Shown piece after piece: positions 8,573-17,195 of a DNA stretch of 34,902 nucleotides; positions within the stretch are counted from its first letter, which is position 1, and each line of letters opens with the position of its first letter. Below the pieces are notes generated by a model. That model worked only from the letters and a program-made list of their open reading frames with translations. It was not told the DNA's origin and ran no database searches. A program made the translations under genes and the position numbers. This DNA comes from Xanthomonas translucens pv. translucens DSM 18974 (GTDB lineage Bacteria; Pseudomonadota; Gammaproteobacteria; Xanthomonadales; Xanthomonadaceae), in NCBI RefSeq assembly GCF_000331775.1, contig NZ_CAPJ01000098.1, positions 1 through 34,902 of the forward strand, given 5' to 3'.

Positions 8573-9474
8573 ACCAGGCCGTCTCGTTGCGTGCGGCCGC
8601 GCTGATGCTAGCCAGCACGCTGTCGTTCGGGCTGATGGTGGTGGCGATCCGGCTGGCCTCCGCGCACCTGGCCACGGTGGAGATCGCCTTCTTCCGCAAC
8701 CTGTTCGGCCTGCTGTTCCTGCTGCCGATGCTGCTGCGCCCCGGCCAGCCGTTGCCGCGCACCGCGCAGCTGCCGCGCTACCTGCTGCGCACCGCGATCG
8801 GCCTGGTGTCGATGCTGGCCGGCTTCTGGGCGATCGGCCACCTGCCGCTGTCGCAGGCGATCGCGCTGTCCTACTCCACGCCGCTGTTCGTGACCCTGGC
8901 CGCGGCGGTGTGGCTGGGCGAAAACGTGCGCCTGCGGCGCTGGATGGCGGTGCTATGCGGCTTCATCGGCGTGCTGATCATCCTGCGCCCTGGCGCGGCC
9001 ACGTTCAGCGCCGGCACCCTGGTCGCAGTGCTGGCGGCGGTGATGGGCGCGCTGGTGGCGATCCAGATCAAGCAGCTAGCGCGGGTCGATGCGGCCAACA
9101 CCGTGGTGTTCTACACCTATGCGTTCTGGGTGCCGATGTCGCTGCTGCCGGCCCTGTTCGCCTGGACCTGGCCGCACGGCATTGACTGGCTGTGGCTGCT
9201 CGCCACCGGCCTGTTCGGCACGCTCGGGCAACTGCTGTGGACGCGCGCGCTGCGCATCGGCGAAGTCTCGGCGCTGACCCCGATCAGCTTCCTGCAACTG
9301 CCGTTCGTGGCGCTGCTGGGCTGGTGGCTGTTCGCCGAGACGATCGCCCCGCATACCCTGCTAGGCGCCAGCATCATCGTCGCCGCCAACGTCTACATCG
9401 CCCATCGCGAATCGGTGCTGGCCAGGCGCGCCGCCACGCACGCGCCGCTGGAAGGCGCAAAACCGGGCGAATAA
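8569..9474 (+). CDS. EamA/DMT-family drug/metabolite transporter
   Basis: A 301-residue integral membrane protein with about ten hydrophobic helices in two EamA halves (first half about residues 8-140, second about 145-285). Features are typical: early Arg in [31 protein letters not shown] ending the first half and [20 protein letters not shown] the second. The substrate is unknown; relatives export amino acids or metabolites, or import S-adenosylmethionine. The start chosen is GTG 8569, overlapping the murB stop as GTGA; ATG 8607 is an alternative that would trim the first helix. Last gene of the plus-strand run; no clear terminator follows. Confidence 0.85.
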   Translation: MNQAVSLRAAALMLASTLSFGLMVVAIRLASAHLATVEIAFFRNLFGLLFLLPMLLRPGQPLPRTAQLPRYLLRTAIGLVSMLAGFWAIGHLPLSQAIALSYSTPLFVTLAAAVWLGENVRLRRWMAVLCGFIGVLIILRPGAATFSAGTLVAVLAAVMGALVAIQIKQLARVDAANTVVFYTYAFWVPMSLLPALFAWTWPHGIDWLWLLATGLFGTLGQLLWTRALRIGEVSALTPISFLQLPFVALLGWWLFAETIAPHTLLGASIIVAANVYIAHRESVLARRAATHAPLEGAKPGE

Positions 9475-9881
9475 GGGTGCCGCCACGTCTGCGCAAACAC
9501 CATCCATGGGCGCACGATCGATGCCATCAGCGCCGATGCGGCGGCGGCGCTTGCCTGGCATCGTTGCGTCGCCTGTTGCTGCGGCCGGCACCGCCCGCCT
9601 GCGCCATCGAGGTTCCCGCGTATACACCGCCCGACATGCGCCAGCGCATGGGCGTCGTGGCCGCGACCAGCCCGTGTCGCAACCTGGCCGCAGCCGCGAC
9701 ACTCGACATCCTCGTTCACGGCGAGGATCGAGCGGCAGTCCACAGTCAACGCCCATCTTTTCGGTGTGTGCCGGATGCCAAGCGCGGTGGTGTCGCCGCT
9801 AGCGCGAGAAGCCTGCGTGCAGCCAGGCTGCGACCCGCAAGCGGCCACCCTTCAACCACCTTCAAGCGTCCGGCTGCATGC
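9475..9881. other. Gap between EamA gene and effector gene; no supported gene
   Basis: 407 bp where transcription converges. Long open frames exist on both strands (for example plus-strand about 9570-9860, containing VPAYTPPDMRQRMG), but none has a ribosome site, a known family signature or a credible start. It may hold decayed DNA left by the insertion that carries the effector operon. No terminator hairpin with a U-tract was seen. Confidence 0.4.
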
Positions 9882-11918
9882 TCAGGACCTACCGTGTTGC
9901 CACTGCCGCAGCTGTTCCTTGTCACCATAGGCAGTTTTAACCGTCTGCAACTGTGCGATCAACTCAGCGGTCAACGCAGGGTCAAGCAGACCCCCACCGT
10001 CACTGGCCTCTTGCAACATGGCCAGCCGATCAAGTGCATTTTCGACAGCCGCAAGCAAGACCGACGGCGTGCTTTTTTGGTCTTTTAGCTGCTGCAAATC
10101 GTCGCGTAATGGGCCAGCGCCAGGGCTGAGCGGTACCGGCACGCCAGCGCCTTCTTCCATCGAGCGCGCAACATCGGCCTCCACTGGCGGCGAAAGCAAC
10201 GCGATCGCCGTGTCCAGAATCTTGGCGATATCCTGCGGCGTGCACGAAATCGTTCTGTCCTGCTCGGCTACCGCAATGGCACGCTCTTGGTCCAGTCGTG
10301 TGGCCTGGGTCGCGTTGGTACCGTTCTTGGCTTTGAACGCATTCCAGACCAGGTCGTTGAAGAACATCTGCGTTCCTTGCTGCAACATCCATGCTGGCGA
10401 ATTGTCGGCCTCTCCCGGCAGGCTGCCACCGCCATACCCGCCGCGCAGGGTGGACGCGATCAATCTGGTGGCCCCGAGCGAGGCAATATTGGACAGCACG
10501 TTGCCGACCATATGACGTCCCAGCACGTCGCGTAGTGCCGTCGTTGCCGCATTGGCCGTGCTGAAGGCCTGACCGGCCAGCGCCATCGCTTCCTTACCGG
10601 TCTGCAGAACATAATCGGGAAAATGCACGGCGTCGGACCACGTGGCCGGAGGACGTGTCTTGTCCGGCAATGCCAGGGCGAACAGATTCAAGCGCTGATG
10701 CCCACCAAACAGATCGGGAACCGTCACCTGACCAGTGCGCCCCATGACCTTGGCGGCGTCCAGCAGCGCTTTGTGCAAAGCGCCTGCGCCGCCAATGGCG
10801 AGCGCGCTCAAGCCGACCTCGGCAGCGGCCGTACGGGTTGCCGGATCGCCTGAGGTGCGCCTGGCGGCGTTAAAGACGCCGCTGATCGATGGCCTAAACA
10901 GCATCGTGTCCAGCGCCGTATCGTCAAGTGTGGATTGGCGCTGGGATATCCCCGCACGGAGGTCGTAAGCCTGTGCCGTGAGTTCAGCGCGCGTCGGCGT
11001 GCCGTTCTCACCGGGACGCATGAAGCGTTTGCTTCCGTCCGAAGCGATTTCCAACAGGACCGGAGGCGGGTCTGGCACCAGGATTTTAGGGTCGACCGCC
11101 TGGAAACGCGGCAGGTTGGCGACCCGGGCACGCCGGTCCATCGAGGGGAGCAACAGCGTATCGCAGGTATACGATCCCATCCCCGATATCACCCCGGCAA
11201 GCATCGCCGTACTCACCGGCTCGGATACGGGAGCGCGACTGCTCTGGTAAGCGGCGGCCGCCGAAATTCCGAGTGGCGTACGCAGTGCGCCAACCAGAAA
11301 TGATCTGAGACATTCGTAGGCAATGGGCAGCGATGCTTTCTTGCCCAAGGCCTGCATATCCCCGGCAACTTCGTAGGCGGCGTCCGGTCCGAACGCATCG
11401 GCACGTTCCTGCAGACGGGCATCGGCCCATTGCAAGTAGCGCGCCTGCAATTCCTCCTGCTCTTTCGAAGGCTCTGCAAACGGGCGCTTCTTCAGATCGG
11501 CACGCAGCTGCGCCTTCAGGCGGTCGGAAGTAGCCGAACGACGCTCTGCAGAGGAACCCGGCGCAGCCGACTGGGTGACCATCTGCTGGCCGCCTCGCGG
11601 CTGTCCAGCGTGATGGCTGCTCTCAGCGCGCCGAGATGCAGAGCGGGAAGACTCTCCGGCTTGTCGGTGCCACTGTCTCGTCTCGGTGGAGGATGGTTCG
11701 CCCCCAGCTGGGTTGGCGTTGGTCTTTGCGCGCGCACCCGCTCGCAAACGCGCGCTTGGTGGAGCCAGGCCTTCGAGTGGCGCGGGGCGCGACGGCTGCG
11801 TTGCCGGCACGAAACCATCGCTCTGATGCACTGCGTTGGCATGCCCGGGCGGCGCACTTGGGATTGACGCTGGAGCGCTGTTCTGGCGTGTGAGCTTCAT
11901 CTGGGGTGCGAGCTTCAT
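9882..11918 (-). CDS. Type III secreted effector, XopF-like
   Basis: A 678-residue protein with the composition of a type III substrate. The first ~150 residues are rich in Ser, Pro, Ala, Gln and Arg and look disordered (MKLAPQMKLTRQNSAPAS). A mostly alpha-helical body follows, with stretches such as RPFAEPSKEQEELQARYLQW and several small-residue-rich helices, and no enzyme motif. Length, the MKL start, the preceding chaperone-like gene and PIP-box control resemble the XopF family of Xanthomonas effectors (about 660-670 aa, function unknown), but this identification is from memory of the family and not a search. ATG 11918 overlaps the chaperone stop as ATGA, implying coupling. Base composition is visibly less GC-rich than neighbouring genes, a sign of transfer. 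Confidence 0.62.
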   Translation of the reverse strand: MKLAPQMKLTRQNSAPASIPSAPPGHANAVHQSDGFVPATQPSRPAPLEGLAPPSARLRAGARAKTNANPAGGEPSSTETRQWHRQAGESSRSASRRAESSHHAGQPRGGQQMVTQSAAPGSSAERRSATSDRLKAQLRADLKKRPFAEPSKEQEELQARYLQWADARLQERADAFGPDAAYEVAGDMQALGKKASLPIAYECLRSFLVGALRTPLGISAAAAYQSSRAPVSEPVSTAMLAGVISGMGSYTCDTLLLPSMDRRARVANLPRFQAVDPKILVPDPPPVLLEIASDGSKRFMRPGENGTPTRAELTAQAYDLRAGISQRQSTLDDTALDTMLFRPSISGVFNAARRTSGDPATRTAAAEVGLSALAIGGAGALHKALLDAAKVMGRTGQVTVPDLFGGHQRLNLFALALPDKTRPPATWSDAVHFPDYVLQTGKEAMALAGQAFSTANAATTALRDVLGRHMVGNVLSNIASLGATRLIASTLRGGYGGGSLPGEADNSPAWMLQQGTQMFFNDLVWNAFKAKNGTNATQATRLDQERAIAVAEQDRTISCTPQDIAKILDTAIALLSPPVEADVARSMEEGAGVPVPLSPGAGPLRDDLQQLKDQKSTPSVLLAAVENALDRLAMLQEASDGGGLLDPALTAELIAQLQTVKTAYGDKEQLRQWQHGRS

Positions 11919-12361
11919 ACGCTCGCCTCGGTAGCGCTACCGGCCTGCGTGACCAGCGCATCCAACACCACACGCGCGATGAACTGTCCGCGCTCAAGGG
12001 TGGCTGCCACGTCTTCAGGCGTCTGCGCGAGCAACAACGGGCAGATGCAGAGCAAGCCGAGATTGGACATCGTCAACCGCCAACCATACTCGGTCAGCAG
12101 TTGCTCCTGTAGCGCCAGCAGTGTCATCACCTCGTCTCCACCCAATTCGCGTGCGGCCAACGGCAGGATCACTTCCGGAAAAGCTGCCATACCGTCGTCC
12201 TGCACCCGCGTATGCACGCGGCACAGCATCCCTGCAGGTCCGAGAACGGTCTCGCCTTCGCGCAGCCGCTGCACCAGGGAATCGGTTAACCCGAGGCGTA
12301 CGCCGAGACTGGAAAAAAATGCCGTGCCAGTGGAACCATGATTGGTTTGATCAGATGTCAT
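11915..12361 (-). CDS. Type III secretion chaperone (CesT/SycE-like)
   Basis: A 148-residue acidic protein with the layout of class I type III chaperones. The N-terminal helix is LGVRLGLTDSLVQRLREGETV, followed by short strands GMLCRVHTRV and AFPEVILPLA, a central helix GDEVMTLLALQEQLLTEYGW, strands around LTMSNLGLLCICPLLLAQ and a C-terminal helix LERGQFIARVVLDAL. Such dimers bind the N-terminal part of their partner effector in the cytoplasm and guide it to the secretion apparatus. It directly precedes and overlaps the effector gene. GAGG lies 7 nt before ATG 12361. It is the first gene after the PIP box. The family call rests on fold pattern and context. Confidence 0.72.
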   Translation of the reverse strand: MTSDQTNHGSTGTAFFSSLGVRLGLTDSLVQRLREGETVLGPAGMLCRVHTRVQDDGMAAFPEVILPLAARELGGDEVMTLLALQEQLLTEYGWRLTMSNLGLLCICPLLLAQTPEDVAATLERGQFIARVVLDALVTQAGSATEASV

Positions 12362-12423
12362 TGAGATACCTCAAAGTGAGAATTTCGACATGTTTTATGT
12401 GTCAACTTGCCCCGCTGGGTAAC

Positions 12424-12485
12424 ATTTTGACAGCCATGGACGAACGATCGGGATGACAGCGCGAATCACCGGCGCAGCGCACGAA
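12424..12485 (-). promoter_or_regulatory. PIP box and -10 box (HrpX-type promoter) of the effector operon
   Basis: On the minus strand TTCGT (12485-12481), exactly 15 nt, then TTCGC (12465-12461) fits the PIP consensus TTCGB-N15-TTCGB bound by HrpX in Xanthomonas. After a further 31 nt comes CAAAAT (12429-12424), matching the YANNNT -10 box at the required 30-32 nt. This puts the transcript start near 12417, about 55 nt before the chaperone ATG. A third half-site TTCGT occurs at 12444-12440 with off-register 16-nt spacing. Confidence 0.85.
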
Positions 12486-12627
12486 GCGCGCCGGCGTTAC
12501 TTTCAAAAACGCATTCGACCAACGCACTCTGATTCGGGAAAAACGAAAAAAACTTCGCAGGAAGCGATCCCAGCTTGGAGCGGCCAAAAAAATCATCTTG
12601 CACTGCCGAACATAATGGCAAAATGCC

Positions 12628-12898
12628 GGCATTGCCCGTCGCGAAGATATTCCGATTGCGCCGTGGAAGCGCATTGAGCCGCTGATTCCGCACGTGAAGC
12701 CCTCGCGCCCAAGGGCGGTCGGCCGCGCATCAGCGATCAGCAACCCTCAACGCCATCCTCTACGTCACGCGCACCGGCATCGCCGGGGAAGATTTGCCGC
12801 CGGAGTTGGGCTATGGCAGTGGCATGACCTTCTGCCAGCGTCTGCGCGACTCGCACGCCGCCGGTGTGTGGCATCGATCGAGCGCAATGATCGGCTGA
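12628..12898 (+). pseudogene. Decayed IS5-family transposase fragment (N-terminal part)
   Basis: Pieces of an IS5-type (IS427/DUF4096-like) transposase N-terminus can be read across three frames. APWKRIEPLIPHVK begins near 12658, GGRPRISD lies near 12715-12737, and TLNAILYVTRTGIA plus DLPPELGYGSGMT...LRDSHAAGVW runs to a TGA at 12896. At least two frameshifts, no start codon and the absence of the DDE catalytic part show that it is dead. Usual family residues are also lost (GIPWEDLP appears as GIAGEDLP, RLRDW as RLRDS). It sits upstream of the effector operon and marks an old insertion at this locus. Terminal inverted repeats could not be identified. Confidence 0.75.
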
Positions 12899-13173
12899 GG
12901 CGACATCGCTGGGTGGTGGCCTGAGCGACCACCTGTCTTCGTCGTCTTTTGGGGGTTTGTCAGCCGCTCCAAAAGTGAGCGCTGGCGCAGGCAATCAGCA
13001 CTGACTGGACGTTTTTCATTTGTCTGCGAGGGAAAGGCCGCTCGATGCTTCAGATAGAAAGCATGGCGCTGTGACCGCGAGGACGCAGACAGGCAGAGTC
13101 ATCCAGGGCTCCGCGGACCGGTTGCCAACCACAGCATTGCCGAGATGTCGCGGATGGAAAAAGACCGGAAAGC
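12899..13173. other. Gap between IS remnant and PAP2 gene
   Basis: 275 bp without a supported gene. It contains small inverted repeats, for example GGTGG/CCACC around 12913-12932 and ATGCTT/AAGCAT around 13045-13065. These could be remnants of insertion-sequence DNA, but nothing definite can be assigned. Confidence 0.35.
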
Positions 13174-13899
13174 TCACTCCGCACCGCAATCGGGCGGCGC
13201 GCGCCGAGACCGCCAGCGCGGCCGCCGTTCGCCGCGGAACAGCAGCAAATACAGCCCGACCACCCACACCAGCGCCGCACACCAGCCGCCGAGGATGTCG
13301 GAGGGGTAATGCACGCCCAGGTAGATCCGCGACACGCCGACCAGCAGCGCGAACGTGCCTGCCAGCAGCAGCACCGGCCAGCGCCAGCGGGTGCGCCAGG
13401 CCAGCGCGACCAGTACCGCGGCCAGGGTCATCGAGCCCATCGCGTGGCCGCTGGGAAAGCTGAAGGTGTGCTCCGGCGCGATCGATTCCCACAGGCTGGG
13501 CCGGTCGCGCTGGAAGAACTGCTTGGCGCTCATGTTCAACAGCGCCGAACCGACGAACGAGAAGCCGGCGAACATCGCCTCGCGCCAGCGCCGCAGGCCC
13601 AGCAACAGCAGCACGATCAGCGTGTCCAGCGGGATCACCCCGTACTGGTAGCCGGCCTCGGTGACGACGGTGAAGAACCGGTCCCAGCCCGGCGAGGCCA
13701 GGCCGCGCATGCTCCACAGCAACGGTTCGTCGAAGTAGAGGTTCTCCAGTGCGTGGATCTCGTCGGCCAGCGCCACGAACACGCCCATCGGCAGCAGCAC
13801 GCCGGCGAACAGAAGACCGATGCGCCAGGCGTTGCGGCGCAACCAGTGACGCAAGCCGGCGGCTTGCTCGGCCGGGGTTTCACCCGGCGCGGCGGACAT
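13174..13899 (-). CDS. PAP2-superfamily membrane phosphatase
   Basis: A 241-residue inner-membrane protein with about six hydrophobic helices and the complete acid-phosphatase signature: KQFFQRDRP (126-134), PSGH (149-152) and [12 protein letters not shown] (190-201, nucleophile His). Relatives dephosphorylate undecaprenyl pyrophosphate, phosphatidylglycerophosphate or phosphatidic acid on the periplasmic side. Overlap by 20 bp with the upstream ispG gene makes co-translation likely and fits an isoprenoid-phosphate substrate, but that is inference. The C-terminus ends in a basic tail (RRPRWRSRR). ATG 13899 is chosen because the first helix follows directly. Confidence 0.88.
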   Translation of the reverse strand: MSAAPGETPAEQAAGLRHWLRRNAWRIGLLFAGVLLPMGVFVALADEIHALENLYFDEPLLWSMRGLASPGWDRFFTVVTEAGYQYGVIPLDTLIVLLLLGLRRWREAMFAGFSFVGSALLNMSAKQFFQRDRPSLWESIAPEHTFSFPSGHAMGSMTLAAVLVALAWRTRWRWPVLLLAGTFALLVGVSRIYLGVHYPSDILGGWCAALVWVVGLYLLLFRGERRPRWRSRRAPPDCGAE

Positions 13900-15145
13900 A
13901 CTTGGTCTGGACGTAGTCGTCGATCAGCGCGACGAACTCGTGGGCGATGTTCTCTCCGCGCAGGGTCACCGTCTTTTCGCCATCGACGAACACCGGCGCC
14001 GACGGCGCCTCGCCGGTACCCGGCAAGGAAATGCCGATGTTGGCGTGGCGCGATTCGCCCGGCCCGTTGACCACGCAGCCCATCACCGCCAGGGTCATGT
14101 TCTCGGCGCCGGGATGGCTCACCTTCCACTCCGGCATCTTCGCGCGGACGTGGTTCTGCACCACCTTGGCCAGTTCCTGGAAGAACTCGGAGGTGGTGCG
14201 GCCGCAGCCCGGGCAGGCGGTGACCAGTGGGGTGAAGGCGCGCTGGCCGGTGGTCTGCAGCAATTCCTGGGCCACGATCACCTCCTGCGTGCGCGACTGC
14301 CCCGGCTCGGGGGTCAGCGAAATGCGGATGGTGTCGCCGATGCCTTCCTGCATCAGCACCGCCAGCGCCGCGCTGGAGGCGACGATGCCCTTGCTGCCGA
14401 TGCCGGCCTCGGTCAGGCCCAGGTGCAGCGCGAAATCCGAGCGCTGCGCCAGATCGCGGTACACCGCGATCAGCTCCTGCACGCCGCTGACCTTGCAGCT
14501 GAGCACGATACGGTCGCGGCCCAGGCCCAGTTCCACCGCGCGTTCGGCCGAATCCAGGGCCGAGCGGATCAGCGCCTCGCGCAGCACCCGGCCTGCGTCC
14601 CACGGCGTGTCGCGGCGCGAATTCTCGTCCATCAGCTGCGCCGCCAGGGCCTGGTCCAGCGAGCCCCAGTTGGCGCCGATGCGCACCGGCTTGTCGTACT
14701 TCAGCGCGAACTCGATCAGCTGCGCGAACTGGGTGTCCTTCTTCTTTCCGAAACCCACGTTGCCGGGGTTGATACGGTACTTGGCAAGCATTTCGGCGCA
14801 GGCCGGTTCGGCGGCCAGCAGCTGGTGCCCGTTGTAGTGGAAATCGCCGATCAGCGGCACCTCGATGCCCATCATCCGCAGCTTGTCGACGATGCGCGGG
14901 ATCGCCGCGGCCGATTCGGCGTTGTTGACGGTCAGCCGCACCAGCTCCGAGCCGGCGCGCCACAACTCGGCCACCTGCTTGACCGAGGAGGCCACGTCGG
15001 CGGTGTCGGTGTTGGTCATCGACTGCACCACGATCGGCTGGCCGCCGCCCACGACGACGCCTCCGACGCGGACCGGCTGGGTGGAACGGCGCGCCCAGGG
15101 CGCGGCGTCGCTGGGGGGGGTGGGTCGGCTGACGGCGTCGTACAT
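13880..15145 (-). CDS. ispG: 4-hydroxy-3-methylbut-2-enyl diphosphate synthase (flavodoxin/ferredoxin-dependent)
   Basis: Converts methylerythritol cyclodiphosphate to HMBPP, the penultimate step of the MEP isoprenoid pathway, with a 4Fe-4S cluster. The 421-residue protein shows [15 protein letters not shown] at the start of the TIM barrel, [20 protein letters not shown] and LHLGLTEAG. The cluster cysteines are in TACPGCGRT and [13 protein letters not shown], with a nearby Glu. Residues 1-20 are a variable extension that includes a run of eight C bases in the coding strand (15121-15114, encoding ThrProPro). A TAAAAT box ends 6 nt before ATG 15145, suggesting little or no 5' leader. Confidence 0.96.
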   Translation of the reverse strand: MYDAVSRPTPPSDAAPWARRSTQPVRVGGVVVGGGQPIVVQSMTNTDTADVASSVKQVAELWRAGSELVRLTVNNAESAAAIPRIVDKLRMMGIEVPLIGDFHYNGHQLLAAEPACAEMLAKYRINPGNVGFGKKKDTQFAQLIEFALKYDKPVRIGANWGSLDQALAAQLMDENSRRDTPWDAGRVLREALIRSALDSAERAVELGLGRDRIVLSCKVSGVQELIAVYRDLAQRSDFALHLGLTEAGIGSKGIVASSAALAVLMQEGIGDTIRISLTPEPGQSRTQEVIVAQELLQTTGQRAFTPLVTACPGCGRTTSEFFQELAKVVQNHVRAKMPEWKVSHPGAENMTLAVMGCVVNGPGESRHANIGISLPGTGEAPSAPVFVDGEKTVTLRGENIAHEFVALIDDYVQTKYVRRAG

Positions 15146-15151
15146 GCGCGC

Positions 15152-15157
15152 ATTTTA
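15152..15157 (-). promoter_or_regulatory. Candidate -10 box of ispG (leaderless start)
   Basis: TAAAAT on the minus strand lies 6 nt before the A of the ispG ATG, so a normal transcription start would fall on or next to the initiation codon. No good -35 is visible at 16-18 nt. Confidence 0.4.
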
Positions 15158-15271
15158 GCGTGTACGGGCGTCCGCGCCCCAGCCCACCGCGCTGCCGGGT
15201 TCAGCGGTGCGCCGGACACTGCGACGGTTTGTCGCAGACAGCCGCGTGCGCCAGCGCATACGATGCGGGCC

Positions 15272-16489
15272 ATGACTTCCAACGATGCCTCGTTCCTGCG
15301 CACCCTGTGCAGCCTGCGCTGGCTGGCCACCGCCGGGCAGGCGGCGACGATCCTGGTGGCGACCTGGGCGATGCGGTTGCCGCTGCCGCAGTTGCCGCTG
15401 TGGTCCGGCGTGGCCGCGTTGACCCTGTTCAACCTGTATGCACAGCTGCGCCATGCCGACACCGCCGCGCCGGCCACCGCCTTCGGCCACATCCTGGTCG
15501 ACGTGACCGTACTGACCTGGATGGTCGGCTGGAGCGGCGGCATCGGCAACGCCTTCGGCTCGCTGTTCCTGGTGCTGATCGCGCTGGCGGCGCTTGCCCT
15601 GCCGCTGCGCTGGGCGCTGGCGGTCGCGCTGGCCTGCGTGGCCGGCTACGCGGTCAGTGCGCTGTTCGGGCTGCCGCTGCCGCGCGGCCCGCACCAGGCC
15701 CTGGACCTGCAGCGCTGGGGCATGGCCGCCAATTTCCTGCTGTCCACCGTCGTGGTGCTGGTGTTCTCCACCCGCCTGGCGCTGTCGCTGCGCGAACGCG
15801 AACGCGAGCTGGCGCTGCTGCGCGAGCGCTTCACCCGCAACGAAGGCATCGTCGCCCTGGCCACCCACGCCGCCTCGGTCGCGCACGAGCTGAACACGCC
15901 GCTGGCGACGATGACCCTGCTCACCGACGACATCGTCGAACAGAGCGAGCAGCCGGAACTGCGCGAGGACCTGGAAACCCTGCGCGAACTGCTGGTGCAG
16001 TGCCGCGAACGGGTGCTGGCGCTGGCCGCGCCGGCGCAGCGCCCAGGCGGCGGCACGGTGGCGCTGGCGCACGTGCTGCACCAGTGGCAACTGGTGCGCC
16101 CGACCGTGCAACTGCGCCGCAACGACGACGCGCCGCTGCAACTGCGCCTGGAGAGCGCGATCGGCCACCTGCTGCAGGTACTGCTGAACAACGCCGCCGA
16201 TGCCGGCGAACGCGCCGGCCATCCGCGGGTGGACCTGAGCGTGCAGGTCACCGGCAGCGAACTGGTCGGCGAGGTGCGCGACTACGGTGGCGGCTTCGAC
16301 GCCAACCAGGTCGCCCTGCCGGCGACCCTGTTCCGCAGCGGCAAACCCGACAGCATGGGCGTGGGCCTGGCGCTGTCGCATGCCACCATCGAACGCCTGG
16401 GCGGCGAACTGTGGACCCAGCCCGCGCCCGACCACGGCACGCGGGTCGGTTTCCGCCTGCCGCTACTCGCCCTGGAGACGCCTGCATGA
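15272..16489 (+). CDS. regB: RegB/PrrB-type redox-sensing membrane histidine kinase
   Basis: A 405-residue sensor kinase with about six N-terminal transmembrane helices (residues 15-170). It carries the RegB quinone-site-like motif GGIGNAF (89-95; the usual form is GGxxNPF). The phospho-acceptor H-box AHELNTPLATMTLL has His205, and Cys244 in VQCRERV corresponds to the RegB redox-box cysteine. The ATPase domain shows LLNNAADAG (N-box), DYGGGF (G1) and GVGLAL (G2). In alphaproteobacteria RegB senses quinone/redox state and controls respiration and carbon/nitrogen genes. ATG 15272 is chosen; ATG 15263 is possible and neither has a strong ribosome site. The stop overlaps the response-regulator ATG. 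Confidence 0.85.
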   Translation: MTSNDASFLRTLCSLRWLATAGQAATILVATWAMRLPLPQLPLWSGVAALTLFNLYAQLRHADTAAPATAFGHILVDVTVLTWMVGWSGGIGNAFGSLFLVLIALAALALPLRWALAVALACVAGYAVSALFGLPLPRGPHQALDLQRWGMAANFLLSTVVVLVFSTRLALSLRERERELALLRERFTRNEGIVALATHAASVAHELNTPLATMTLLTDDIVEQSEQPELREDLETLRELLVQCRERVLALAAPAQRPGGGTVALAHVLHQWQLVRPTVQLRRNDDAPLQLRLESAIGHLLQVLLNNAADAGERAGHPRVDLSVQVTGSELVGEVRDYGGGFDANQVALPATLFRSGKPDSMGVGLALSHATIERLGGELWTQPAPDHGTRVGFRLPLLALETPA

Positions 16490-17052
16490 GCATCGACGCA
16501 CCGCTGGGCCTGCTGGTCGACGACGACCCGCTGTACCTGCGCACCCTGCAACGCACCCTGGCCCGCCGCGGACTGGAGACGTTGACCGCCGACAGCGGCG
16601 CCGCGGCGCTGGCACTGGCGGCGGCGACGCCGCCGGACTACGCGCTGATCGACCTCAAGCTCGGCGACGAATCCGGCCTGGCGCTGATCCAGCCATTGCG
16701 CGCGATCCGTGCCGACATGCGCATCCTGCTGGTCACCGGCTACGCCAGCATCGCCACCGCGGTGGAGGCGATCAAGCTCGGTGCCGACGACTACCTGCCC
16801 AAGCCGGCCACGGTGCAGATGATCCTGCGCGCGCTGAGCCTGGAGGCGGACAGCGCCGAGGACGACGACGCGCTCGAATTGCCGGACGCGATGACCCCGC
16901 TGAGCCGCCTGCAGTGGGAACACATCCAGCAGGCCATGCACGAGACCGGCGGCAACGTCTCGGCGGCCGCGCGCCTGCTCGGCATGCACCGCCGCTCGCT
17001 GCAACGCAAGCTGGCCAAGCGCCCCAGTCCGCAGCGCGACCCGCCGCGCTGA
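16486..17052 (+). CDS. regA: RegA/PrrA/ActR-type response regulator
   Basis: A 188-residue two-domain regulator. The receiver domain has the acidic pair D12-D13, phospho-acceptor D56 in ALIDLKLGDESG, T84 and K106 in YLPKPA. A short linker leads to a Fis-type helix-turn-helix, NVSAAARLLGMHRRSLQRKL (157-176), nearly identical in pattern to RegA. It should be phosphorylated by the kinase encoded just upstream; the genes overlap as ATGA. In RegA the C-terminal helix contacts GC-rich degenerate sites. A Pro-rich basic tail ends the protein. Confidence 0.87.
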   Translation: MSIDAPLGLLVDDDPLYLRTLQRTLARRGLETLTADSGAAALALAAATPPDYALIDLKLGDESGLALIQPLRAIRADMRILLVTGYASIATAVEAIKLGADDYLPKPATVQMILRALSLEADSAEDDDALELPDAMTPLSRLQWEHIQQAMHETGGNVSAAARLLGMHRRSLQRKLAKRPSPQRDPPR

Positions 17053-17195
17053 GCAGGCGCAAGCGGCATGTACCGCAGCGTGATTGCCTCGACGGCCTCC
17101 ACATCGCCCTCACTTTCCCAACCGGAAGGTGTCGGCCAGGCGCGCATGTCGCCGCCAACGGTTCAAGTCGTGCGCCCGCGCGCCGCTAACCCGGC

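Noticed and set aside
12514..12558. TTCG triplets on the plus strand suggesting a second PIP box (TTCGA-N14-TTCGG-N16-TTCGC)
   Set aside because: Spacings are 14 and 16 rather than 15, one half-site ends in A, and only a dead transposase lies downstream.
13940..15271. Plus-strand frame running from inside ispG into the histidine kinase
   Set aside because: Only the part after ATG 15272 shows sensor-kinase features; the upstream part is antisense to ispG.
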